From Sphaerolaimus hirsutus (taxonomy: Eukaryota > Nematoda > Chromadorea > Monhysterida > Sphaerolaimidae), in assembly GCA_964036195.1 (NCBI GenBank), contig OZ038460.1, positions 313,504 through 377,503 on the forward strand: a DNA stretch of 64,000 bases, written 5' to 3'. Positions 1-11,266 of this stretch are shown piece by piece. The position numbers and the translations under genes are program-made. Every line of letters begins with the position of its first letter. Within the stretch, counting starts at the first letter, position 1. The notes beneath the pieces are model-generated. The model was given only the letters and a program-made list of their open reading frames with translations. It did not search any database and was not told the origin of the DNA.

Positions 1-3000
1 GCAACTTATGACCCCATAATGGTAGCCGCTCGCTCTATCCGTGCACACGACACATGGCGCATTAGGGGGCATTGGCGCGACGCACTGCACAATTGTTGGC
101 CCGATGCCAGAACTGTCTGAAGTTAGCACGTTGCCAGGCGAGCGTAAAGTTGTTTTTGGGATCGTCATTGAGGGCAGAGTGACCGTGCGCGGGACGGGCT
201 GCGGGGGGGGGGGGACTATTTGTTGAGTGTCTGTTTTTGACCAGTGGATTTACAATGGCGCTACGCACACTAGTTGACAGTTGAAACTGGGTGTCAACTG
301 GTTGTGATGACACTTCGGAATATAGCCTACGGATCACATAACGATGTCAAACGCATTTGCCGCTTAATATTGCAAAAATAAGCATAAAAGCGCGTGTATT
401 TAAACGTCGCCCTCCAAACTGTCAATCAAAATCGTGAACAAATACCGAAACCAGTTGACACCCAGTGTCAACTAGCGTGCATAACAACGATATCCACAAA
501 AAAAACCCTCAAAATAACCACCTATAAACACAAACCAACCTTCCTAGGACTACCACACTCACGCACAGATGTCACAATCTCCCCACCCCCAGAAGCCGCA
601 CTGGCGTTCAAATTCGACACTGCCAATTGTCTGTGTCTTGACAGCGGAGTAGAGGTCGACGGGGTCGCCGGGGTCGGCGGAGGGCTGCGGCATGTCGCCG
701 CGGAGGTTGATTGCGATGGTACGTCCTTGGGGTTTGACTGTGATTGGTGGGAGGGGTGTTTTTGGGGGTGGTTTTTTTTTGTGAATTCTGATTTTTTATA
801 TCATATGGAAAAGGGCGGCTACGTGAACGAGTTTGAACTGGCCCGATATTTCTTGTCGATATAGGTGCCAATCAGGGGACAGTCCCGCACCATGTATAGT
901 GCCAAATGTCATGTGAAGTGAAAAAAAATAAAAATTATTACTAAACTTTTTACACTTTGCATGACATTTTACAAATTCATATTTATGACACTTTGCATTG
1001 CACTTGACACTTTACAGTTGCGGGAGAGTACACCACCTAAACCGCTCAAAAACCGTCCCACATATCAGCAAGTCATGTGTATTTTTTTCACACCAACATT
1101 AATCTCGGCGACAGCAGTTTTTTTGTCAGTCAGTTCGCCGCGCTGCGCGATTTGCGGCGGCTTGGCGGCGGGCGGCTGGCCGCGCGACAAAATGTGCTGC
1201 ATGGAGAACTTCAGCTGCGCCAGGTCCGTCGAGCCCTTGCTGCTCGAACGGGAGCGGGACTCTGCGGGATGTTTGAATGGTGGGTAGAGTTCCGAAAATC
1301 TCGGTTTATATTTTTAAATAAATATAAGAAAATAAATAAAAAACCTAATATTTATTTAATGTTCTTTCTCCAGGTTTTTTCAGGTGAGATAAACTTATAT
1401 CAAATTTACGAGAAAATATAAAAATCTCTCATTTATATTTAGTTAGATTTATTTTCTCTGCATTTTTCAGAAAGATTCAATAAATAAATTTATGCGTGAA
1501 ATTTTTGTTTATGAGTGTAATTTCACCTGTGAAACTCTTGACACTGAGCATTTTGGCCTATTGCCAATCCCACACACACACAGACCAGCGAGACGGAAAA
1601 CCCCCTTAATTCCATCAATTCTACTTTCAAAAAATCACATTTTTCAACAATTCACTCTCACCCAACTCAAACAAATCCCACTATCCCAAATCAACACACC
1701 CTCACTCAAATCCACGCTGCTGAGCGACACGGCGGCGGGGCTGTGCGACCGGTGCTGCCAGCCGCCCCAGCCGGGCGACGCGCCGCCCCACGGGGCACAT
1801 GCACCCATGTCGCCCGCTTGCGTCCTGGGGGGGGGGTGATTGCAGGGTTAAAAGGGGTTGGGGGGTTGATTGCAGGGTTAAAATGGGTTTTGGGGGGTTG
1901 ATTGCAGGGTTAAAATGGGTTTTGGGGGGTTGCCGATTGATTTTGGGGGGTTGAGATGGGTTGTGGGTGTAGTTCAGGATCCTGTGAAGTGCCACGTCAA
2001 TTGTCAAATGAAATGCGAAGTGTCAATTAAAAAAAACAATGAAAAAAATTTTGTCACTGAACTTATGAGATTTTACATGACATTTGACATTTTACAGGGT
2101 GCGGGACTGGCGACGTATTCGAAGGTTGTCTCATCCAGGAAAATTTCACGGGTCCTTCCATGCAACTTAACATTACATAAATAGGTATATAATAAAATTC
2201 ACGAAAAATGACTCAAAAAATTCTCCACTTTTTCAACTAAAAAACCCTCTAACCCCCCACCTCAAAATGGACGCCAAAATCCCGTGCCCAATGAGCTGCG
2301 TGGACGCGGCACCCCCCAGCTGCACTTGGTGCTGCTGCGAGCCGGGCGACTGGGCGGAGTCTATGGGCGGCGTGTGGTTACTGGCTGCAGTCAGGGACGA
2401 CTCGTTGCCGGAGTCACGGTCCGTCGTGCAGGACAGGGTGCTCGTCTGGGGGGGGGGGTGGTAATTGTGATGGGATTCGGGGGGGGGGCGGTGATAATTG
2501 AGTGGGTGGTCAAGTGACAGGAAAAGTGATAAGGGTAAGTGGAGAGTGATAAGTGGTAGTTCAAGTGTCAAGTACTTTCAGTTGTGACTAGTAATTTCAC
2601 TTATAAGCTTTATGTCACTTATAAGCTCACTTTATACCTGACTTACCACTTAACTTGTCTCACTACGTACCCTTTTCTCGTAACTTCTCCACTTGCACAA
2701 TCGACCACAAACGTGTTGAATGCATAAATACCAAAATAATCAAAAAAAAAAAAATCGTTCAATTCCCACCCCCCTTCCAAACCTGCAGCGCCCTATTAAC
2801 GCCCCCACTAGCAGCGCCATTCCCAGGCGTGGGCCAGGCGCCATTTCCATTGGCGCTCGGCGCCACCCGCACTGGCGTGGGTATCTGCACGCCAACGTGG
2901 TGCTGCAGCGGCGCCATTCTGTCGCCGCGCGGCGTGCCGCAGTGCTGCTTTAACTGCGGCGGCTGGGGCGGTGTGGGCGAGTGCAGGGTTTGGTGTTGTT

Positions 3001-3725
3001 GTTGTTGTTGCAACTGTGGGGTGGAGATGTTGTATTTAAGTGTTGTTTTTTGGCATTTTAGGTGGAGATTTATCATTCGTCTATTTATTCATATTTACCG
3101 TATTTCCTCGAAATACCCCCAGGGGGTTGATTATTTCGCCAGCAAATTTTGAGGGAGGGGTTTAATTCGAGGTGGCTTATTCGATATGGGGGTTTATTTT
3201 TTCGTCACAACTTTTCGCTAATGACAATACTAAATATTAGGCCTATACATACCCAAAACTATAATAAATGTGCCCAAACAGGTTGTATCTGTACATGTAT
3301 AGTTATATGTAGTAGTCTATGTGTAACTGTGATGTTAATTTGCATCATTGCATACATGATGTACAATATTACATTAAATGGCTCCAGGCATAACAGGCTC
3401 AAAAATCAGTTCAAACTTATCCCAACGAAATTTAAAAAAAATTCAAAAAAAAAAATCCATCCAACCCCCCAAAACCCACCCTATTCAACTGAACATGCAC
3501 GGGCACAAACAGCGACAAATGTGTCCTCTTGCCGCAGTCCCCAGGACATCTCTCACTAAAGCACACATCAGCCGCAGTCAGCGCCCAGGCGGGCGGCAAG
3601 GGCGCCATGTTGCCGTTGGCATTGGGGTTGATGTGCCCGTGGAAGTTGTTGTCGGGCATGCCCGACTGCCACGACATGTCGGGCTTGTCGGGTTTGGGTT
3701 GGTGGGTTAGGTTTGGTGATTTTGG
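1..3725 (-). CDS. Nuclear receptor, N-terminal region and start of DNA-binding domain (partial)
   Basis: A ligand-regulated transcription factor gene running off the left edge. Minus-strand exons, in order: 3725-3567, 3013-2783, 2445-2261, 1824-1706, 1261-1092, 737-567, 198-1. Every junction is GT/AG and all phases agree (0,0,2,1,0,0), giving 411 open codons. The last exon ends in CVVCTDRASGYHYGVISC, the first three zinc cysteines and the D-x-A-S-G-x-H-Y-G core of a nuclear receptor first finger. The fourth Cys and the P-box lie outside the window. Before it come about 390 residues rich in Gln, Pro, Ser and Thr, typical of an A/B transactivation region. Exon 1261-1092 holds FSMQHIL, which resembles the eh1 Groucho/TLE co-repressor motif. 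The residue after the second Cys is Thr where most receptors have Gly. The subfamily is unresolved (NR2C/Hr78-like or NR6-like by finger resemblance). No start-codon exon was identified. Confidence 0.8.
265..480. repeat. Family K short inverted-repeat element (MITE)
   Basis: The ends are inverted copies reading GCACACTAGTTGACA inward. Subterminal TCAACTGG words are also inverted. It lies in the nuclear receptor intron between exons 737-567 and 198-1. No clear target duplication was found. Confidence 0.6.
881..1025. repeat. Family B inverted-repeat MITE, degraded
   Basis: Begins CAGTCCCGCACC and ends with the inverted GTTGCGGGA. The interior carries the family B words ATGTCATG and CACTTTGCATGACA. 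It lies in a nuclear receptor intron. Confidence 0.5.
1975..2113. repeat. Family B inverted-repeat MITE, degraded
   Basis: Left end CAGGATCCTGTGAAG, right end TTTACAGGGTGCGGGACTG; the arms are about 50 bp with TGTCAAATG words. It fills part of the nuclear receptor intron between exons 2445-2261 and 1824-1706. Confidence 0.5.
2511..2665. repeat. Family O-type element with AAGTGATAAG words
   Basis: The left half is made of repeats such as AAGTGATAAG and GTGATAAGTGG. The right half holds their complements (CTTATAAGCT, CCACTTAACTTG). The pattern resembles the better preserved family O copies at 8132 and 61153. Confidence 0.4.
3096..3372. repeat. Family A element, left end only
   Basis: Starts with TACCGTATTTCCTCGAAATA and continues with interior sequence shared with the longer family A copy at 9819-11059. 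No matching right end is present, so the copy is truncated. It lies in the nuclear receptor intron between exons 3725-3567 and 3013-2783. Confidence 0.55.
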
Positions 3726-5490
3726 CTGGGTCGCATTGGTGGTGGTGGTTTTTTAGTGAATAAATGTGTATAGGAAGTTGGGTGTAGTTCTCTCGATCTT
3801 GAGAAACCTGTGGAGTGGTTAAAAAATGTTAATAATATATATATTCTGAGCGGACTGATGCTGTGTGCAGAATTTTACCATAATTTGATGAAAAACATCA
3901 CATGAAAAAGCTGTACATAAATACATATCATACCAGAGTGCAGAACAATGTATCGTGGACGTGGGTGGTGATGGAATAGCGCCATGAACAATGGCGCTTG
4001 GCGCTCTTCGTAAAAACGGCGCCAGGCGCCGGTTGAATGGCGCCAATGCTCTTGGCGCCATATGGCGCCGCGCACAAGAAAAAGGGCGCCAAGCGTCATC
4101 GCAGCACCAATCGTGGACAAAAAAAGTTATTACCTATTCATTATTCAGAGGATTTGTCAATATTTAGTTGATTGAACAATCAACTACTACAAATAGTAGC
4201 TTTCAATGAGAACTTTGCGTTCAGTATGGTATAGCTGAGTGTGGATTGTAACTAGAGCAAACTTGCCGAAAACTGCGTAGGTAATGTAATATGGAAACAC
4301 CTGTGCAACTGTGCAAACAGTGTCAAAAAAATCTTGCAGCATGTCATTTTCACAGTTCACACTGTGAATCATTATTGGATGCAGACCTAGGGAAAATGGT
4401 GAATTTCGGTTCGAAAGTTTGACCCAGGGCCATATGCTGGCCACACGCGGCGACAGGCGCCGTACAGGGTGGTTCATTTGAGCGATTTTTTTCATACAAC
4501 TGATCGAAAAAGGTACTGATATGTCAGGACGCAAAACAAATAATGTTACCGTATTTTGATGAATATATTCACGCAAAATTGTGCAACAAATTCACCGATA
4601 CCGAGTGATGCAATGAGCAAAAAAAGGATTTTTGATTTTCATTCAAATGGGATATGGTAGATAGAACAGCGAATAGAACAACAATACCAAAAAAGGGAAC
4701 ACCACAAATAATTCAAACACCCCACAACAGGTAAATAGTAGCATTTGGTCAGTTCAAAGCCCAAGTTCAAATATGTACATACGCAATCATTACACAACAC
4801 CCACTGGGCCGAGATCCACGGGAACGCGCAGTAAGCAAATATTATGCAGGATTTTGGGCACCCCAAAAAAATAAAATGGGAAAATCTTTGAGCATCGCCG
4901 CACAGATTCCCTATTTTTATGTACATATGCACTTTTCAGCGCGGCGGGTGTGCTAAGTACATATGAATATTACGGATATGAGCATGAACAGATGCCCCGA
5001 AATGAGAAGTCTGTTTTTTTCATGAGAAAATGGGAACTTCTTCAAGTGGGCGACGTGTAGCCGCAGACACTTCAGACACTTTTCTTCAAGTGATCTTCAG
5101 AGAAACTTTAAGTGCGGCCTACTGTTTAAGTTATACGGTAGAACATCATCAAACTTAAGCAAGATTGACAACAACAACAAAAAAAACAGGTGAAAAGTTG
5201 CCGAGCACTTGACGCAAACAAGTGCACTTGATATTTATTTTACCTGGCCAAATTCAAGTAAAAAGTGACCTTGTTTTGCAAGTGGAATGACGCAAACAAA
5301 AAGCGATGATCACATGCCCTCGGGGGTCACTCAAAAAATGCGCGTATATGGCATGACGACTCGTAAAACAATGCAGTTCCACTGATGAATGGCGGGAGGG
5401 AAAATGTGATCAGGACCAAATCCCCGCAATACATGGGCAGCGGCGGGTAATCAATGGAAATATTTGTCACTTTTTGGGAGAAAAATGTGA
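3726..5490. other. No supported gene; upstream of the nuclear receptor exons
   Basis: Mostly AT-rich single-copy-looking sequence. A patch rich in GGCGCC words at about 3980-4110 resembles the ends of family G elements. I found no exon with good borders. The missing 5' exon(s) of the nuclear receptor may lie here or further right. Confidence 0.4.
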
Positions 5491-5500
5491 ATTCAGGTGC

Positions 5501-5655
5501 CACTCCCAGACCCTGTAAAATGTTAAATGTCATGCAGTGTCAAACGTCATGTGAAATGCCCTGCAAAATGGCAACCGAGTTGGCATTTCGCAGGGCATTT
5601 CACATGACTTTTGACACTTTGCATGACATTTGACATTTTACAGGGTCTGGGACTG
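5501..5655. repeat. Family B foldback MITE, near-complete
   Basis: Left arm starts CTCCCAGACCCTGTAAAATG and the right arm ends with its inverse, CAGGGTCTGGGACTG. The centre is a hairpin around GGCAACCGAGTTGGC. Almost the whole element is one imperfect palindrome. Better and worse copies occur at 13000-13165, 25610-25770, 27798-27960, 57168 and 60496. Confidence 0.7.
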
Positions 5656-5939
5656 CCGCCAAAATAATCAAATAAATAATAATATTTTACTATCCACAAC
5701 AAATTATGAAACACAAGTCATTTTTAAAAAGCCAGACCATCACAAAATGACCAAATTCCCCGCCAATGCGCCATAAATGGGGAGGGCAGTAAAACAAAGG
5801 ACCTGAAACGGACTCTATAGTTCTTACGCAAGACTTCTGTTGCGCCAAGAAAATCCCATGGCGCCTGGGGGGTGCCAGCGCCAGGTTCACACACAGGGCA
5901 GCATAAGCTTGGGGTCACTTTTGGGGGTGGCCGATTTTT

Positions 5940-6650
5940 AATTGGGGAGATTTTGAATTCGACATTGGCGCTTCACGTAAATACCAGTTGACATCGTCAA
6001 CTGGTTTCTATGGTAATTCAGAGTTTAGTTGACCGGTTGCAGAAGGATGTTTGGTCGATGGAACGATAAATATTCAGCGTCAACTGGTGTGCCAGTTGAC
6101 AATTTTGATAGCTGAATTAGTGTGTATTAGCTGAATAAAAGTATTGTAGGTGGGTATTGATCGAGTCCAAAAAATTGGAAGTCAGCTTCACGGGGCAAAA
6201 AGTAAATCGCTAACAGAAATAAAATAATAATAGGTAAGTCCGCAATTAGTCTCCGCTGTAACTTTATATCTGCGTAATTTTGGCTCCACACACATTTTTT
6301 TCAACCAAAATTTTTACAACTCACTAATGAGCTCTGAACACAACTGAGTTTACCAGAATGGGCTGTCAGTCATACTGAGGCTGTCAGACTGAGAGGTCCC
6401 ACACACGCTAGTTGACGCCAAAATTAGCGTCAACTCAGAGTCAACTGGTCAAAAATTCAATTGACTCTGAGCCATTTACAATATGTATCCAAAAAATCCC
6501 CTTCTTTCATTCTACATCAATCGACTTCTCAATATTTCTTAATCAACACAGGTAAAAAATTAAAAATAGTTATACTTAAAACAGTTGACTCTGAGTTGAC
6601 TCAATCGACTTCTAAAAAGTAGCGTCAACCACCGTGTGGAGCGCCTCAAC
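5940..6650. repeat. Family K elements in a TTGAC-rich stretch
   Basis: One element at about 6400-6641 has ends ACACACGCTAGTTGACGC and GCGTCAACCACCGTGTGG, with GACTCTGAGTTGACTC words inside. A second, weaker element at about 5980-6115 has CCAGTTGAC and GTCAACTGG ends. No coding signal. Confidence 0.5.
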
Positions 6651-8131
6651 TATAGTTGATAAAAATTGGAAAAATAACTCATTCCTGAAAACTCAAACGG
6701 ATTCAAAGCTGATTTCCGAGTTTTCGAAATTGTGTTAAAACTAGTGTGTCCATCATTATAAAACCATCAAGTTTTGACTTTTTACATATTGAGATCATAT
6801 TCAAGTTGAAAATAACATCGCCAAAAGTTCAAGGCGAGCGCAATCAAAAAATATGAATCGCGAATGCTCAGAAAACAGGAACAGAACAGTAAAAAAAAGC
6901 CGGTCACTCGACATAAAAACGCCAACGACTACCGTATTACGCAATGAGCTACCATAATCTCTCAAATAAAAGGGGCCATGTAAAGTCCAGCGGGCATCGT
7001 AAAAATTAGGCGAGGCCACGTCGCATGAAGAAAAAACGTCACCAGTGGTAAAAAATAACGTAAGGTACAAAAAATAGTGTGGTGAATTTCAGCTGTGTCC
7101 ACGTGTGGAGCTGATTTGAAAATATTTGGGTTGGGGCGGAAAATTGTAGAAAAATTTAGATAGAGGAAATCATGGACGGGCCAAATTTCATTGACCACAT
7201 TTTCACTGAAAATTCAATTGATATGTGAAACTTTTTGATGGTAAATAATGTAAAGTAAATTCAATGTGCTTCTGTAGAGTTACCTAAAAACACTCATGTC
7301 TCACAAATTTGTCAAAACAAAGGCCATGCCTAAGAATTAACGCAAAACCAAGCTGAGAACTAGATACTTTGAATCGAGTAACTTCAACATAATTTCAGTA
7401 ACTAATCGGGTACCCGAAAATCAACATATCGACTTAATTCCGGTCCAATTCCACCAGACAACAGAAAAAATTGTCACTTTAAAGTGACAAATTTTCCGCC
7501 AAAGCGGGGCTATGGGGTTCAAAAACAAGTTCATCAGAAAGGGGGCACGCATGCAATATCGTCCATAACAATTTCACATGACCCCAGTTTGAGTGGAGGT
7601 CAACCCACAGGGAGGGGGCATTTTGGCATGTTTGATAGAGTTTCAAATGTTTTTGAAATAGTGTGAAGAAAAGTGGTACTGGTATGAGATTTTATTGTCA
7701 CGATTTTGATTGTGCTTATGATTTTGATTTGGAGGTATTTCTGAATTTATAGTGGATATTATCATATTTTGATGAACATAAGTGACATGATGCAGCAAAT
7801 ATAGTGAGAATGAAAGCAATAAAATGTGATGAGGAAAAGTTTAATTTTTAGGTAATTTATTCAGTTGGGGCATGGTAGATTTCATTGTTAATTTAGTATG
7901 TTCGCGGTAGTCTACGCATGCAGCATTTTGCTTTAAACGCTGCATTTTAATGGTCAAATTTTCCGATAAATATAATAGGGAAACATAATATCGAAATACG
8001 AAACCATTGAATTTGAATAAATCCATTTGCCAATAAACCGTTCAAGTATTTATCTTGGTAAATTTAACCTTAGACAATAAGTGCGCTTAAAATACGCAAA
8101 TTACGGTTGGAACATAAATATGCACAGGCCA
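6651..8131. other. No recognised feature
   Basis: AT-rich sequence without convincing exons. One small perfect palindrome (TTGTCACTTTAAAGTGACA) lies at about 7472. I see no terminal repeats of the families defined elsewhere. Confidence 0.4.
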
Positions 8132-8357
8132 CAGGGGCCAGTTCCGCAAGTGGAAAAGTTAAGAGTTAAAACTTAAGAGTTGAGTAAAATGACAAATGAC
8201 AAGTTATGAGTAAATTTAAGAGTTAAGAGTTGAGTAAAACGACAAATGATTTTACTCAACTCTTAACTTTTAACTCTGCTCTTAACTTATCATTTATTAT
8301 TTTACTCAACTCTTATCCCTTCACTCTTAACTTTTCCACTTGCGGAACCGGCACCTG
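8132..8357. repeat. Family O element with AAGAGTTAAG words
   Basis: Ends CAGGGGCCAGTTCCGCAAG and CTTGCGGAACCGGCACCTG are near-perfect inverted repeats. The interior is almost only the word TAAGAGTT on the left and its complement AACTCTTA on the right. The family O copy at 61153 has the same ends but a different word. Confidence 0.65.
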
Positions 8358-8921
8358 AACAGGCTAAATGAAAAATTCAATCAAGCATCAAAAATCATGC
8401 CCCGGGGCCGATCAAAAATCACATCTGATACGCAAGGGTTCCAAAGTTCACCAGTAGAGAAATTTAATGCGCAAAAATGGAATGCGATTATTTTTATCCA
8501 ATAGACCGAGGATAATTCCGGGATTGGGCACTTTTTCAGAGAAAGTATAAAGTGATAAAAAAGTGGCATTCGAAAAGTGTCTGTAGATTATATTTCCCTA
8601 CAGCCCCCCCCCCAAAAAAAGAAAGAAAAAGGCCCCAGATCGCTAAATTATCATGAATTAACTCAGCATGACGACATATTCCAATCGGAATGGTTCAATT
8701 GTCTTACAAAATATGTAGTACACACTAATGACATAATCGCACGTAATCTAACAAAAGGATTGTAGATAAGATCATATGACCAATGCAAAAATGCATGCAC
8801 GGTATCATGGGGGCATATTGATATACATCAAGATAAATACGATAGCGAATTATGGTGGCCATTGATTATAAAAAAAATTTCGGAGATTTTTTAATTTTGT
8901 AAATAAGTTTTCGAAAGAACT

Positions 8922-9042
8922 TACCGTATTACCTCGAAATACCCCCAGGGGGTTTATTATTTCGCCAGCAAAATTTGAGGGGGGATAATTCGAGGGGGGG
9001 GGGGTGAATTCAAGGGGGGGATTAATTCGAGGTAATACGGTA
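8922..9042. repeat. Family A MITE, 121 bp
   Basis: Ends TACCGTATTACCTCGAA and TTCGAGGTAATACGGTA are inverted repeats. The interior is G-rich on the right half. TA at both edges fits a TA target duplication. Confidence 0.75.
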
Positions 9043-9179
9043 TTCAATATCAAAAAGTAGAATAAATGTAAAAACATTGAGAAGTAAATAGTCTATAAAA
9101 ATAGGTAAAATTATTTTTTTTTATGGTAGGTAAATTCATAACTGCGAAGCGAAATTGCAAGTAAAAATTCGAAATGTTT

Positions 9180-9320
9180 ATAGCGTTTTCTTGTCGCTTT
9201 CCATTTGTCTTTAAACTTTTCACTTGCCATTTCACTTCCCACTTCAAAATTTACTTCAAAATATCAACATTTTACTTTTAACTTCAAAATTGTTCTTTCT
9301 CCACCCGCGGAAATGGCACC
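9180..9320. repeat. Family O-type fragment
   Basis: Holds repeated CACTT / TTTCACTT words and a CCACCCGCGGAAATGGCACC right end like the family O terminus. No left partner was seen. Confidence 0.35.
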
Positions 9321-9818
9321 ACCAGGTGACCCAAATGAGAAAACGGAGCTAAATATCGAATCCATGCAAAAACACAAAAAAAAAATCAGCCAATATAAAT
9401 TTACGCAACCACCCCACAGTAGGCATGTTATTCCATCTCAAAACTTCCGCTGTTTTTCATGAGCGCATCATCAAACACAGAAACACAAACACAGATACAC
9501 GACAAAGGAGACACACAAAGAAAATCGGGGGGGGGGGGGGGTCGCTTTACATCAAGAGGGATTATGTAGCATTACGATAGGTATCGGAAATTCGGCGTGT
9601 ATAAAGGCACACATTTTTTAGGATTGATCGTAATTAATGGAGGGCAATTTGTAGTAGGGATTAGTGTGGTTTGAAGATTCAAAAACGCCTAATTTGAATG
9701 TTTCTGGTTGCCAAAAAACAACGACAAACAGGGGTCTTTAATGTAAAGTTGGCTAGATGTTTGTATTTATTTCATTGATTGAATATTTGGGATACGTATT
9801 TACCGTATTTGGGATATT

Positions 9819-11059
9819 TACCGTATTACCTCGAAATACCCCCATGAGGGTTTATTATATCGCCAGCAAAATTTGAGGGGGGGGGGTTAATTCGAGGAGG
9901 GGTTTATTCGAGCGTTTTTTTAAAAATTATTTCGTCAGAAATTTTCGTAAGGATCGTAGTATACTCCAGTTACTTTACACCCTGCACGCGCGGTTCGCGC
10001 TGGAAAAGTGCCAAGATTTTTTACGTATGCGATTTTCATAAAAAGTTGAAAAAAGTCATCGTTGTTATAACGCTATTCGTAAACTCATTCACAACAATGA
10101 GTTTCTTTATCTTTTACACAAAAATCGCATGCTTTATCATATTTGGCACGCTTCCAACGTGAGACATAAATGAGTACGAGGGCAGAGTATCATGTCCGCC
10201 GAGTATAAATAGTAGGCATTTGCGTACCCAAAACAGGTAATAAATGTATTCAAACAGTATATACAGGGGTGGGCATCTTCAGTTACCGCTGGAAAAACGC
10301 GATAGTTTGAGCTACAGTTGAGCTATCACAATGAAATTTCAACACAATAAAGTAGACTCCATAGGACACCTATTCTGAAGTTTGCAACCCAAATGGCCAC
10401 ATTTTGGGTGAGTTGTGGAACGCACAGTTTTTAGTGTAATTTTGTGACTTGACCCCCTTATCTTGGAACTGGGAGACTATTTGAGAAAAAAAAAACGAAT
10501 TTGGTCACAGCCCTGACCCAAAACCCCAACATACTCAAAGAGCATCAAAATCGGCAAATGTACAACATAATGGGACGACACGACACCAAAGACCCATGAC
10601 CCCCCCCCCCCCCACCTAAAATTCCACCCTTGATTTATCCAGTGCATGATGCCAAGTCACAAAATTACCCTAAAAACTGTGTGTACCACAACTCACCCAA
10701 AATGTGGCCGTTTCGGTTGCAAACTTCAGGATAGGTTTCCTATGGAGTCTACTCTATTGTGTTAAAATTTCACTGTGATAGCTCAACCGTAGCTCAAGCT
10801 ATCGCGTTTTTCCTGCGGTAACTGAAGATGCCCACTCCTGTATTTGGACATAAAAACGTAGATAGCTACACAAACTAGTCTATGTGTAGCTGCAATGCAA
10901 ATTAGCAGTAATATACATCATGTACATTGCATACATGACGTATTTATTACGTACATGATGCACATCATTCCGAAGGGGGGTATTTCTAGGGGGGGGGGGT
11001 TATTATTTCCCCAGCCCATTTTGAGCGGGGGGGGGGGGTTAATTCGAGGAAATACGGTA
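9819..11059. repeat. Family A element, long form, 1241 bp
   Basis: Left end TACCGTATTACCTCGAAATA, right end TTCGAGGAAATACGGTA. The interior holds a conserved ACATCATGTACATTGCATAC core shared with 3096-3372 and 54331-56132, and it hosts a separate foldback element at 10263-10842. No transposase frame was recognised. Confidence 0.7.
10263..10842. repeat. Nested foldback element with TA flanks
   Basis: Ends CAGGGGTGGGCATCTTCAG and CTGAAGATGCCCACTCCTG, flanked by TA. The arms extend roughly 190 bp with few mismatches, including GGCCACATTTTGGGTGAGTT and its complement. It is inserted in the family A element at 9819. Confidence 0.7.
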
Positions 11060-11266
11060 TTTTTACTTAGATTGGATAAATATGTATATGAAAAACATTG
11101 TCAGGAATTGCCACTTACCAGAATCTGTAAAGTGTAAAATGTCATGAAAAATTCCAGGTAAAAGAAAACTCCGGTATACATTTTACATTTACAGGGCCTG
11201 GGCGTGCCCAGCTGCAACAATATACAGAAATAAAAGACTGGCATTACGCGGACTACCACCAACAAT

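Noticed and set aside
567-737. Alternative minus frame in this exon (TIAINLRGDMPQPSADP...) with high GC at third positions
   Set aside because: Its phases do not join the neighbouring exons, whereas the Ser/Thr/Pro-rich frame fits phase 0 on both sides with an exact multiple of three.
4187-4576. 129-codon minus frame
   Set aside because: No splice context and no recognisable domain; composition follows local AT-rich DNA.
5828-5862. Small minus-strand exon with ATG and a GTAAGA donor as first exon of the nuclear receptor
   Set aside because: The ATG frame does not match the phase of exon 3725-3567, and the acceptor lies inside a GC-rich repeat-like patch.
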